Notes under the pieces: model-generated
Told to the model about the DNA's origin: nothing
The model's database searches: none
The model's input: the letters and a program-made list of their open reading frames with translations, nothing else
Made by a program: the position numbers and the translations under genes
Shown here: positions 26,787 to 37,368 of the stretch, piece after piece
How the letters are laid out: the number at the start of each line of letters is the position of its first letter
Numbering within the stretch: position 1 is the first letter of the stretch
Assembly: GCA_016180645.1 (NCBI GenBank)
Contig: JACPAV010000008.1
Location: forward strand, 57,012 to 121,011
DNA length: 64,000 nt
Origin: Nitrospirota bacterium
GTDB lineage: Bacteria; JACPQY01
Direction of reading: 5' to 3'

Positions 26787-28040
26787 ATGTCTGTTCTGCT
26801 TGCCGTCGTTCTCATGCTCTCCCTCTCCCGGGCGGCCTCGGCGGAGTCCCTCACTTGGGACGCATGCCTGCGGGAAGCGTCCGAACGCAACCCCGAGTTG
26901 GCCGCTGCACAGGAACGCCTCGCCGCCGCCCGCGAGCGCGCCACCGGTGCGTACAGCCCCTTCCTCCCGCAACTCTCGGCGGGCGCGGACTGGTCCCGTG
27001 CCCGGTCTTCCGCCTCCGGTGGATCATCGGCAGCACGAAACGACGTGAGTGCGGGCCTCTCGGCCCGGCAGAATCTTTTTGCGGGCTGGAAGGATACCGC
27101 ATCCCTCGGGAAGGCCCGCGCCGAACGGATGGCCGCGGAAGCCGACCTTCAGGACACCAGTTCCAGGCTCAGGCTGGACTTGGCATCGGCCTTCGCTCAG
27201 TTGTCCTTCGGCCAGGACGCTCTCCGGCTGGCCGAAACAATCCTCTCACGGAGGCAGGAAAACGTCCGGCTCGTCGAACTCCGCTTTGAAGCCGGGCGCG
27301 AGAACAAGGGATCGTATCTCCGGAGCAAGGCCGCCGGGAGTCAAGCCCGGTTCGAAGTCGCTCAAGCCGACCGCGCGCTCGGGGTGAAGCGCAGACAGTT
27401 GGCACGGATTCTTGGGCGGAACGACGCGGCCGACCTGGTCGTCTCAGGAGATGTTCCCCCGCTTCCCTCCGACCCCAATCCGGATTTCCGCGGTATCGCT
27501 GAGGATGTCCCCTCGCTTCAGCGCGCTCGCGCAGCCGTCGATTCGGCTGGAGCCGGCGTGGAGTCGGCGCGGGGCCAGCTCTTCCCCGGAGTCGACGCCC
27601 TCACCAGCTTCGCCCGCGGCGGCGACGAGTGGCCGCCCGATTCCAATCGTTGGTCCGCCGGCCTGTCCATGACCTATCCCTTCTTCCCGGGTGGAAGAAC
27701 CGCCTATGATATTCGAAGCGCACGGGCCGAGGAGCGTCGCGCCGAAGCCACGCTGCGAGATACGCGTGAGCGCGCCGTGGCGGACCTGGAAGCGGCGCTG
27801 AGCCGATATCGGGACGCCGTCGAGCGCTACGGGGTCCAAAATGAATTTCTTGAGGCGGCGCGCCTCCGGGCCGAAATCGGCCGCAGCCAATACACAAGCG
27901 GACTCTTGTCCTTCCAGGATTGGGACTTGATCGAGAATGATCTCATTTCGACGGAGAAATCATGGCTCGCCTCCAAGACGGACGTTTGGCTGGCACAGGC
28001 AGAATGGTTGAGGGCGCAAGGGAAAGGTCTGGATCGATGA
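26787..28040 (+). CDS. TolC-family outer membrane efflux protein
   Basis: 417 residues starting with a short signal peptide (SVLLAVVLMLSLSRAASA) followed by two repeats of the outer membrane efflux protein domain with long alpha-helical, Ala/Glu/Arg-rich stretches (LREASERNPELAAAQERLAAARE and a counterpart near residue 170). It should form the outer-membrane duct for the adaptor and MacB-like transporter encoded next. Its TGA overlaps the adaptor ATG by 4 nt. Confidence 0.88.
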   Translation: MSVLLAVVLMLSLSRAASAESLTWDACLREASERNPELAAAQERLAAARERATGAYSPFLPQLSAGADWSRARSSASGGSSAARNDVSAGLSARQNLFAGWKDTASLGKARAERMAAEADLQDTSSRLRLDLASAFAQLSFGQDALRLAETILSRRQENVRLVELRFEAGRENKGSYLRSKAAGSQARFEVAQADRALGVKRRQLARILGRNDAADLVVSGDVPPLPSDPNPDFRGIAEDVPSLQRARAAVDSAGAGVESARGQLFPGVDALTSFARGGDEWPPDSNRWSAGLSMTYPFFPGGRTAYDIRSARAEERRAEATLRDTRERAVADLEAALSRYRDAVERYGVQNEFLEAARLRAEIGRSQYTSGLLSFQDWDLIENDLISTEKSWLASKTDVWLAQAEWLRAQGKGLDR

Positions 28041-29013
28041 GAGTCAAATGGTTCATGATCCTCGCCGCGCTCGCGCTCCTGGCCGCCGGAGGCTTTTGGG
28101 CGCTTCGAAAAAAGGAGCGCAAGGCGGAAACCATCACCTACCGAACCATCCGTGTTGAGCGGGGCGACCTCCAGGTTTCCATTCTAGCTACAGGCATCGT
28201 TCAGCCGCGCACCCGCGTCGAAATCAAACCGCCCCTCGGCGGCCGCGTGGAAGACATTCGCTTTGGAGAAGGGCAGAGCGTGCAGAAGGGGGAGGTGGTC
28301 GCGTGGATGAGTTCGGTCGAGCGCGCCGCCCTCTTGGACGCCGCCCGTGCCAAGGGACCGGAGGAATTGGCCCACTGGGAACAGCTCTACAAACCCATGC
28401 CTCTGGTCGCGCCACTCAACGGGGTCATCATCGCGCGCAATGTCGAACCCGGCCAGAGCGTTTCGGCCCAGGACGCCGTGCTCGTCATGTCCGACCGGCT
28501 CATCGTCCAGGCCCAGGTCGACGAAACGGACATCGGGCAGGTGCGGGTCGGCCAGAGCGCCGAGATCGTCCTCGATGCGTATCCCTCCGACCTCATTCCG
28601 GCGCAGGTCTCGCACATCGCCTACGAAGCAAGGACCGTGAACAACGTCACCATCTACGAAGTGGACATCACGCCGGGCCGCGTCCCACCCTTCATGCGGA
28701 GCGGCATGACGGCCAACGTCACCATGAAAGCCGAAGCCCGCAAGGGCGTGCTCGTGCTTCCGGCGGAGGCGATTCGGCAGGAGGATGGTCATGCCGTTGT
28801 CTCCGTGCCCGGCCCAACGCCGCGCCAACCCGGTTCGAGATCCGTCGAAACGGGCGTGACGGACGGCAAGCGCGTCGAGATCCGATCGGGGCTCGCGGAG
28901 GGCGACGTGGTTCTGATGAAAAGTTTCCGTATTCCCTCCACCGAAGGAACCAAGACCAGTCCCTTCATGCCGTGGGGCCAGCGCAAGGCCGGCGGCAAGG
29001 AGGGAAAATCGAG

Positions 29014-29017
<4 letters not shown>
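28037..29017 (+). CDS. macA: MacA-like periplasmic adaptor subunit with a shortened hairpin
   Basis: 326 residues, membrane-anchored at the N-terminus (FMILAALALLAAGGFWALRK), with HlyD/MacA barrel-sandwich halves: GIVQPRTRVEIKPPLGGRVEDI and PLVAPLNGVIIARNVEPGQSV. A beta-barrel domain (VDETDIGQVRVGQSAEIVLDAYP) and a membrane-proximal domain follow. The alpha-helical hairpin between the half-motifs is only about 25 residues, much shorter than in E. coli MacA. The start at 28037 is set by the ATGA overlap with the TolC gene. It shares an ATGA overlap with macB as well. Confidence 0.85.
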
Positions 29018-31107
<2,090 letters not shown>

Positions 31108-31170
31108 CCGGCCTCGCGTTGACCTCCGGAGGATTTCTGGATACAATCTATTCTCATTGAGGAGCACACG

Positions 31171-31497
31171 ATGATTACCATCACCGAGAAGGCAGCCGAA
31201 GAATTGAAGAAACTTCTTTCCTCCGAGGAGGAGTTGAAGCAGCCGGTCCTCCGTCTGAAAGTGGTCCCCGGCGGATGCTCAGGCTATTCGTACGCGATGG
31301 CGTTTGAAGAAGGCGCTCGAGCCAACGATGCCATTGCCGAGGTTCAGGGTGTGAAAGTGGCCATCGACCCCGACAGCCAGCCCCATCTCAAGGGCTTGCA
31401 TCTGGATTTTCAGGACGGCCTCACCGACGGCGGTTTCAAGATTCAGAATCCCAACGCGAAATCGACCTGCGGCTGCGGCTCCTCGTTCCAGACTTGA
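31171..31497 (+). CDS. erpA: A-type iron-sulfur carrier protein (IscA/ErpA/HesB)
   Basis: Delivers Fe-S clusters to client proteins. 108 residues with the three conserved cysteines in context: GGCSGYSY near residue 36 and STCGCGSSF at 100-107. The ITITEKAAEELKKLL start is standard. AGGAG lies upstream of the ATG. ErpA, IscA and SufA cannot be separated from sequence alone; no isc or suf operon is in the window. Confidence 0.92.
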   Translation: MITITEKAAEELKKLLSSEEELKQPVLRLKVVPGGCSGYSYAMAFEEGARANDAIAEVQGVKVAIDPDSQPHLKGLHLDFQDGLTDGGFKIQNPNAKSTCGCGSSFQT

Positions 31498-31510
31498 GTT
31501 CCAGACCTCT

Positions 31511-31563
31511 GTAGCCGCGGGCTTTAGCCCGCGCCTTCCACGCAGCCTGAAGACTGCGGCTAC
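31511..31563. repeat. GTAG/CTAC-tipped repeat between erpA and folE
   Basis: A 53-bp element beginning GTAGCCGCGGGCTTTAGCCC and ending GCGGCTAC, with two short palindromes. It lies between convergent genes and could act as a bidirectional terminator, although no T-run follows. Confidence 0.8.
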
Positions 31564-31588
31564 CCCTGATTGGAAGCCGCCCGCTTCT

Positions 31589-32188
31589 CTAGCTTGCGTT
31601 CCCGCTGCGGATCAGCGACATGAATTCATTGCGGGTGCGTTCGTCCTTCTTGAAGACCCCCATCATCGAATTCGTCACCATCTTCGCATTCGCTTTCTTC
31701 ACTCCCCGCATCGTCATGCAGAGATGCTCCGCCTCCATGCTCACCGCCGTGCCTTGCGGTTTCAGCGCGGTGTTCACGAAATCGGCGATCTGTGACGTCA
31801 GCCGCTCCTGAATTTGGACGCGGCGCGAGTAGGCCTCCACAATCCTCGGAATCTTGCTGAGGCCGATAATCCGCCCCGATGGAATGTAGGCGATATGGCA
31901 GCGTCCAAAGAACGGCAGAAGATGATGCTCGCATAGGCTGTAAAACTCGATGCCCTTGACCACCACCATCTCATCGTACTGCGACTCGAATAACGCTCCG
32001 TTGATCAGGGCTTCGGGCGTGACGGAATAGCCGGCCGTCAGCTCCTTGTACATGCGGGCGATGCGATCCGGAGTTTTGCGCAGTCCCTCCCGGCCGGGAT
32101 CCTCCCCGACGGCCTTCAGGAGTTCGACGACAGCCGATTGAATGATCCCGTTCGAGCTGTGACCCGTAGCTTGTTTTTCTTCAGCCAA
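31589..32188 (-). CDS. folE: GTP cyclohydrolase I
   Basis: First step of tetrahydrofolate (and tetrahydrobiopterin or queuosine precursor) synthesis. 199 residues with the zinc site FYSLCEHHLLPFFGRCHIAYIP, GLSKIPRIVEAYSRRVQIQERLTSQIAD, and EAEHLCMTMRGVKKANAKMVTN. The start is taken as TTG at 32188, which has GGGAGG 5 nt upstream; an upstream TTG at 32212 lacks a site. It is a single gene, not obviously in an operon. Confidence 0.94.
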   Translation of the reverse strand: MAEEKQATGHSSNGIIQSAVVELLKAVGEDPGREGLRKTPDRIARMYKELTAGYSVTPEALINGALFESQYDEMVVVKGIEFYSLCEHHLLPFFGRCHIAYIPSGRIIGLSKIPRIVEAYSRRVQIQERLTSQIADFVNTALKPQGTAVSMEAEHLCMTMRGVKKANAKMVTNSMMGVFKKDERTRNEFMSLIRSGNAS

Positions 32189-32295
32189 TGGAACCTCCCA
32201 CGCAATCCCCAATCCACGCTGGGACGTATTGCGAGACCGCGATGATCCCGCTTTTGGGTTGGACTGTCAAACTCCCGGTCTCCGACGTGGTCCAT

Positions 32296-32808
32296 TCACA
32301 CGTCGAAGACCACGAACGCTTTCCAGCATGGCCGCCCTTGCCGCCGGATTCGGCTGATCGAGAGGCCGTGGAGTGTCACCGCTTTTATTTCATCCTTCAG
32401 TTCGTGGCGTGCCGGGTCAAACCGTTCGCCTTCTATAACCGCGTTCAGAACCAGCCGTTGTACCTGTTCAGCCCCCTCACCCTCTCCCGCCAGGGGAGAG
32501 GGAGAAGATTTTCCCCTCACCCTCACTGGTTTGGCGCGATTCACCGATACTCCGACTCTTCGACCCAGCCACCCTCCGGCCTGCTGCCGGTAGTGGACCT
32601 CCCGAAGTAGCTGATAAAGCAGATCTACCGGCGATGACGCCCGCACCTTCAATCGCCACGTCCGCCGAGGTCTGATCGTATTCGGAGTTGTAATAAGGTC
32701 GAAATAAGCGAGAATCGCGTTCCGATACAGCGCTCTCAGAGTAGCTCCATAAACCTCGATGGCTAGATCCGCCGTATGTTCAACCTGCCGGTAGTCAGGC
32801 TTCTTCAC
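32296..32808 (-). CDS. Archease-family protein carrying a repeat-encoded insert
   Basis: Archeases assist the RNA ligase RtcB and tRNA modification. 170 residues where about 140 is usual: YRQVEHTADLAIEVYGATLRALYRNA is the family N-terminus and ELKDEIKAVTLHGLSI with AFVVFDV is the family C-terminus. Between them residues about 94-112 (KSSPSPLAGEGEGAE) come from a common GC-rich palindrome read in frame. The start is GTG at 32808 with a weak upstream site. No rtcB is in the window. Confidence 0.85.
   Translation of the reverse strand: MKKPDYRQVEHTADLAIEVYGATLRALYRNAILAYFDLITTPNTIRPRRTWRLKVRASSPVDLLYQLLREVHYRQQAGGWLGRRVGVSVNRAKPVRVRGKSSPSPLAGEGEGAEQVQRLVLNAVIEGERFDPARHELKDEIKAVTLHGLSISRIRRQGRPCWKAFVVFDV
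32471..32527. repeat. CCCTCACCCTCTCCCG-type palindrome inside the archease gene
   Basis: CCCTCACCCTCTCCCGCC with its near-complement CAGGGGAGAGGGAGAAG, then a second CCCCTCACCCTCAC. Such sequences are dispersed repeats in many GC-rich genomes. Here it lies in the coding frame on the minus strand; a related sequence is in malQ at 20467-20512. Confidence 0.75.
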
Positions 32809-32829
32809 TCCGGCCCCCGCAGACAGCCC

Positions 32830-33858
32830 TCAGAGCGATTTCCAGAATGGCTTGAAGTTCTTCTTGAGGTCTCCAACGTAATCCTTTATTCGGACGCTTG
32901 CCGCAGGAGTCTTTACCATCGGATCGTTCAGCAGCGCGTGGAAGACGGCCTGGGTGCCCTCCTGAAGTCCCGTTTCGGAATACCCACCTTCCAAGGCCAC
33001 CACGAGCTTCCCATCGGCCGACGCGGACGCGACCGACTTCAGTGCTCGCGTCATGTAACCGTAGCCTGGGCCCGTGAGCCCCATCCCGGCAAGGGGGTCA
33101 TCCTTGTGGGCATCGAAGCCGGCGGAGATCATCACGATTTGCGGACGATATTCCGTTGCGATGGGCAGGATCACCTCATCGAAAATCGCCCTGAACTCCC
33201 CATCGCCCTGCCCCGCCGGCAGGGGGACGTTGACCGTGAAGCCTTCGCCTTCCCCCATGCCGACGTCCCGATAGTGTCCGGTCCCGGGGTAGAACGGATA
33301 CTGGTGGGTCGAGACATACAGACAATGTGGGTCTTCGAAGAATGCGTGCTGGGTCCCGTTCCCATGATGGACGTCCCAATCCACGATGAGAATTCGATCC
33401 AGCTTGTGCTTCGAGCGCGCGTAGGCGGCCGCAATCGCGATGTTGTTGAATAAGCAGAAACCCATCGCCCTGTCCCGTTCCGCGTGGTGACCCGGTGGAC
33501 GGACCATGGCAAACACCGAGTCCAGTTTGCCGTCCATGACCCGATCCACCGCCTCGCACAATCCGCCGACGGCCAGCACCGCCGCTTCATACGAGCCTTC
33601 TGACGTTTGGGTATCGGCGTCGAGTTGCGCGCGAGGAGATCCCTGCGTCGCCCGGATCGTTTCGATGTGCGAAAGCGTATGGACGCGAGCGATATCCTCC
33701 TCCGTGGCCGGGCGAGGCACGACCGTATCCAGACGATCGTGGAGGCCGGAGGATGTCAGCCCGGACGTGATCCACTGGAGACGTTCCGACTTCTCCGGGT
33801 GCTGCCAGGTGCGATGTCCAAGGAACACGTCCGAGTAAAGAAGACCCACGCGGGACAT
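32830..33858 (-). CDS. Histone deacetylase-family amidohydrolase (acetylpolyamine amidohydrolase-like)
   Basis: A zinc deacetylase of the arginase/deacetylase fold. 342 residues with PPGHHAERDRAMGFCLFNNIAIAA (catalytic His pair), LIVDWDVHHGNGTQHAFF (zinc Asp and His), SAGFDAHKDDPLAGMGLT (second zinc Asp) and EGGYSETGL (catalytic-site Tyr). Bacterial members deacetylate polyamines or other acetylated small molecules, or sometimes proteins; the substrate is not predictable here. It diverges from the acyltransferase gene across a 69-bp gap. Confidence 0.92.
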   Translation of the reverse strand: MSRVGLLYSDVFLGHRTWQHPEKSERLQWITSGLTSSGLHDRLDTVVPRPATEEDIARVHTLSHIETIRATQGSPRAQLDADTQTSEGSYEAAVLAVGGLCEAVDRVMDGKLDSVFAMVRPPGHHAERDRAMGFCLFNNIAIAAAYARSKHKLDRILIVDWDVHHGNGTQHAFFEDPHCLYVSTHQYPFYPGTGHYRDVGMGEGEGFTVNVPLPAGQGDGEFRAIFDEVILPIATEYRPQIVMISAGFDAHKDDPLAGMGLTGPGYGYMTRALKSVASASADGKLVVALEGGYSETGLQEGTQAVFHALLNDPMVKTPAASVRIKDYVGDLKKNFKPFWKSL

Positions 33859-33927
33859 AAATCGATCGTACCCGATTCCCCAATCCTTGACGAGGTGGAG
33901 GCGTTCTCATAGACTCCCCACGGTTCG

Positions 33928-34803
33928 ATGACTGCCGGCAACGCATCCTTCACAAAGAGACTCGCCAAGCGCCTTCTCAAGTCGCACGATCTGGATCGTA
34001 TCCTTCAGATTCGTATTCACGACCAGGGGTGGGGCTACGACAAGTTCGGGATGGACAAGTATTCCGTGGCGCTCACGTATGCCATGACCAAGTTTCTCTA
34101 CGAGAGGTGGTTCCGGGTGATGAGCTTCGGTCACGAGCACATTCCACGGAACGGACGGGCCATCCTCGCGGCAAACCATAGCGGCGTCATCCCCATGGAC
34201 GGTGGGCTGGTCGCTCTCGATCTCCTGCACCGGATGGACCCACCCCGTCTGATGCGAGCGGTGGTGGACAATTTCGCCGCCCGCTTTCCGTACATCAACA
34301 TCTGGTTCAGTCGCGTGGGACAAGTCATCGGCACGCGCAAGAATTTCGAAGAACTCCTCAACAACGAGGAGCTGGTCATGGTTTTCCCCGAGGGCGCCAA
34401 GGGTCCGGGCAAGATGATTTGGGACCGCTACAAACTTCTCAAGTTCAACGTCGGTTTCATGGAGCTGTCGCTGCGATACAAGGCCCCGATCATTCCCATC
34501 GCCATCGTCGGCGGCGAGGAGCAGGCGCCGATGATCGGGAACATCAAGCCCCTGGCCCGACTCGCGGGGATGCCTTACTTCCCCGTGACCCCGTTCTTTC
34601 CCCATCTGGGACCTCTGTCCCTGTTTCCTCTTCCCGTTCGGTATCGCATCTACTATGGCGAGCCCTTCGATTTCCACAAAGAGTTCGGCGAGGACGCGGT
34701 AAACGATCCGAAGAAGGTCGAGAAGTGCGTCGGCATCGTGAAGGACAAGATCCACGACATGATCCAGAAGGGCCTCCGCGAGCGGAAGGGAATCTTCTTT
34801 TGA
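33928..34803 (+). CDS. Lysophospholipid/glycerol-phosphate acyltransferase family protein
   Basis: 291 residues with PlsC-type blocks: AANHSGVIPMDGG (the NH-x6-D active-site variant of this subfamily), a central FEELLNNEELVMVFPEGAKGPGK (substrate-binding FPEG) and IVGGEEQAPM. It should acylate a lysophospholipid at the membrane. The C-terminus KDKIHDMIQKGLRERKGIFF is encoded at 34741-34803 and is repeated, mostly with synonymous changes, at 36150-36212 behind the next gene. Confidence 0.85.
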   Translation: MTAGNASFTKRLAKRLLKSHDLDRILQIRIHDQGWGYDKFGMDKYSVALTYAMTKFLYERWFRVMSFGHEHIPRNGRAILAANHSGVIPMDGGLVALDLLHRMDPPRLMRAVVDNFAARFPYINIWFSRVGQVIGTRKNFEELLNNEELVMVFPEGAKGPGKMIWDRYKLLKFNVGFMELSLRYKAPIIPIAIVGGEEQAPMIGNIKPLARLAGMPYFPVTPFFPHLGPLSLFPLPVRYRIYYGEPFDFHKEFGEDAVNDPKKVEKCVGIVKDKIHDMIQKGLRERKGIFF

Positions 34804-34902
34804 GTGGGAGAAACCAGCATGAAGTTCCGAAGGACGCTCCCTCCCGGGTTAGTTGTCCGTTCGGCGCGTGGCTCGCCTTGGTGGGCAGCATAGGAGGAAT
34901 CC

Positions 34903-36141
34903 ATGGCCGCTGAAACCAAGAACATGAGTCCGTTCTCGCCGAACAGTCCGGTGCAGGCCGAGTTGTTCGTGGGCCGCAGGGGCCAGATTCAGCGCATGGT
35001 AGATCGAGGAATCGTTCAGGTTGTCGCCGGCAAGCCAATGGCATTCTTCATCGAAGGGGAATACGGGATAGGCAAGAGCTCCATAGCCAACCTGATTCGA
35101 TGGTTGGCTGCAAGAGATTTCGGGGTTTTTGGTATCTATGCACCGCTTGGAGGCGCAAGAGACTTGCGGGATGTAGGAGAGATCATCCTCCAGCAGACGG
35201 TGCGAGCCGGCCACCTCGATCCGACTAAATGGGAGGGATTGAAAGACAAGCTCGCCAAATACGTTGGAAAGCAGGAGGTGTCGCTGTTCGGTTTCGGCCT
35301 GAACCTTGATCTTGCAGCGCTGAAGACCGATGCGCCCCAGATCGCAACACATTTCGGACTGCTTAGCTTCCTTGGAGATGTGCTCGGGCGCCTGCGCCGA
35401 GCCGAGCAGAGTACCAAAGGAATCATGCTGGTCCTGGACGAAATCAATGGCATAGCGGCTAACCCGGAGTTCTCGCGATTCCTGAAGAGCCTCTGGGATG
35501 CGAATGCCGCCGACCCATCACACCAACTGCCCCTGATGTTGGTTCTGTGCGGCACCAAAGAGCGACGATTCGACATGATGGCCCAGCATGAACCTGTAGA
35601 GCGCATTTTCGAGCTTATCCAGATTGCGCCTCTAGACCAAGCGGAAATGGGGAACTTCTTCACCAGGGCGTTTGAAAGCGTTCAAATGAAGGTCGATCAG
35701 AACGTGCTGGAGTTCATGACATGGTATTCTGCGGGGTTTCCTCGGATCATGCATCTAGTTGGGGATGCGGCCTATTGGCTCGATACCGATGGCGTCGTAT
35801 CGAAGGACGATGCGATAGGGGCGGTATTGACGGCAGCGGAGGAGTTAGGAAGAAAATTCGTGGACGCTAGAGTATACGCCGCTCTACAGTCGGCTGACTA
35901 CCAGGCCATTCTCCAGAAGATTGGGCAATTGGGACCCGCCGAAACGGCTTTCAACAGGAAACAGGTCCTTACGGGACTGACGGAGGCTCAGATAGGCAAG
36001 TTCGACAATTTCCTGACCAAGATGAAGCACCTGAATGTGATCAAGCAAGGGCCGGTGAGGGGTGAATATGAGTTCACTATGCGCATGGTGCGCGTGTATA
36101 TTTGGATGCGTAGCACCCCCCCCGTGACCCAACCCAAGTGA
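34903..36141 (+). CDS. AAA-type ATPase with a C-terminal winged-helix-like region
   Basis: 412 residues. Walker A is EGEYGIGKSS (residues 51-60), Walker B is GIMLVLDEING and a sensor-like strand is LMLVLCGTKERR, in the ORC/STAND-like style. The C-terminal part (about 330-412) is helical and ends in FTMRMVRVYIWMRS, like a winged-helix domain. AGGAGG precedes the ATG at 34903. Codon choice is visibly more AT-tolerant than in the neighbours. Its role is unknown. It lies between an acyltransferase gene and a duplicated piece of that gene's 3' end, so it looks acquired. Confidence 0.7.
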   Translation: MAAETKNMSPFSPNSPVQAELFVGRRGQIQRMVDRGIVQVVAGKPMAFFIEGEYGIGKSSIANLIRWLAARDFGVFGIYAPLGGARDLRDVGEIILQQTVRAGHLDPTKWEGLKDKLAKYVGKQEVSLFGFGLNLDLAALKTDAPQIATHFGLLSFLGDVLGRLRRAEQSTKGIMLVLDEINGIAANPEFSRFLKSLWDANAADPSHQLPLMLVLCGTKERRFDMMAQHEPVERIFELIQIAPLDQAEMGNFFTRAFESVQMKVDQNVLEFMTWYSAGFPRIMHLVGDAAYWLDTDGVVSKDDAIGAVLTAAEELGRKFVDARVYAALQSADYQAILQKIGQLGPAETAFNRKQVLTGLTEAQIGKFDNFLTKMKHLNVIKQGPVRGEYEFTMRMVRVYIWMRSTPPVTQPK

Positions 36142-36146
36142 CCCCG

Positions 36147-36212
36147 GCAAAGGACAAAATCAACGACATGATCCAGAAGGGTCTGCGCGAACGCAAAGGG
36201 ATCTTCTACTGA
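36147..36212 (+). pseudogene. Remnant or duplicate of the acyltransferase 3' end
   Basis: Translates as AKDKINDMIQKGLRERKGIFY followed by TGA, matching the C-terminus of the acyltransferase. Over 63 bp it differs from 34741-34803 at 10 positions, 8 of them giving no amino-acid change; only His to Asn and Phe to Tyr differ. It has no start or upstream coding part. Either a second acyltransferase copy was replaced by the ATPase gene, or an insertion displaced one 3' end. Confidence 0.8.
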
Positions 36213-36241
36213 CGCCCTCAGCCCGGACTGCCGTTTGAAGC

Positions 36242-37096
36242 GTGAGTAGGAGGAAGGCTCCCGCAGGGGCGCCGAGCAAGACACAGATCGACAAGCTCGG
36301 CGAGCGTCTGAAGTCTGGAAAATTAACCGATTCCGATTTGATTGCCCTTGACGAGTATCGACGGTCCTTCGGAGAAGCCTTTGAGCACGCCATGGGTGAA
36401 ATCCGGGACAAACTCAAGCTGAAACCCACGGGAAGACCCGCGAAATCCACAACTTCCATCATTGAGAAACTTCGACGCGAAAGCATCCGCTTGACGCAAA
36501 TCCAAGACATCGCGGGATGCTGAATCATCCTGAGTGATATCGTGGAACAGAATCGTGTTGTTTCGGACCTGACACGCCTGCTACCCAAAGCCGCCGTTGC
36601 CGATCGACGCGAAACGCCGAGTTACGGCTACCGAGCCGTTCATGTCATTCCTAGAATCAAGGGAAAGCTGATCGAGATTCAGGTCCGAACCTTGTTGCAG
36701 CATCTGTGGGGCGATTTCTCCGAAAAACTTTCCGACAGGTTCGACCCTTCCATCAAGTACGGCGGAGGGGACTCTGACATCCGCCTAACCCTCCATAACA
36801 CCACTCGTGCCGTAGCCGCACACGAAGGGTTGGAGGAACGGCACGCCAGATTGGCGGCCAAATTCGAGTTGATAAAGCGGGCGCGAACAACGAAAACCGA
36901 GACGCTATTTGATAGGGCAATTCGCGAGGTCCGAATCAGATTCATTAGGCTGGGATGGACATCAACTGACCCTATCCTTGATCTGGAGGGGGAACTTGAG
37001 CAAGCAACGCTGGAAATAGCTAGACAACGAGGTAAAATGGCAAACGTAATGGAAGAGAGCATCACTCGCGTAGAACGATTCGACAAGAAGGCCTGA
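36242..37096 (+). pseudogene. RelA/SpoT-domain protein gene interrupted by one in-frame TGA
   Basis: One continuous frame of 285 codons with a single TGA at 36521-36523. The first part ends RRESIRLTQIQDIAGC and the second resumes IILSDIVEQNRVVSDL; family members have an arginine at this point (AGCRII), so a CGA-to-TGA change explains it. The rest holds the nucleotidyl synthetase signatures SYGYRAVHVI and GKLIEIQVRTLLQHLW. The start is a GTG at 36242 with a weak site. The family makes (p)ppGpp or, as toxic small synthetases, modifies tRNA or makes (pp)pApp. Truncation at residue 93 removes the active site unless the stop is read through. The TGA is followed by a small coupled gene. Confidence 0.8.
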
Positions 37097-37368
37097 TGCT
37101 GTTCCTCATCGAATATGATCGGAAGGCCGGCACCCTCGTCAAGCTGGTCCAATACTCGGATTCCGAGCGGAAGAAGGCCCAAGAGGAGCGCCTTCAAACC
37201 GAGCTCCGTTTGAACCGAGAGCATATTGAGCACGAGGTTGTGATCCTGGATGCGGCAAGCGAGGCGGCGATCCGGACGACACATCGGCGATATTTCGAAG
37301 ACATCCGCCAGATCGCCAGTTCACTCTCCAACGGCGGCCCCAAGGCAACCGCGCGCAATGCTATCTGA
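37096..37368 (+). CDS. Small protein coupled to the RelA/SpoT-like gene
   Basis: 90 residues, LFLIEYDRKAGTLVKLVQYSDSERKKAQEERLQTEL, then a basic helical C-terminus. I do not recognise a domain. The ATG overlaps the upstream stop by 1 nt (TGATG), so the two are translated together; it could be a partner or antitoxin of the synthetase, which is inference. Its 3' end overlaps the convergent cyclase gene by 8 nt. Confidence 0.65.
   Translation: MLFLIEYDRKAGTLVKLVQYSDSERKKAQEERLQTELRLNREHIEHEVVILDAASEAAIRTTHRRYFEDIRQIASSLSNGGPKATARNAI

Noticed and set aside
28303-29013. Rightward frame joined to macB, giving a 934-residue protein.
   Set aside because: It is macA read in another frame. The ATPase domain begins at 29014, where the overlap with the macA stop sets the start.
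36521-36523. Selenocysteine insertion at the TGA of the RelA/SpoT-like gene.
   Set aside because: The position is an arginine in the family, no cysteine/selenocysteine role is known there, and no convincing SECIS-like stem follows. A nonsense change is simpler.
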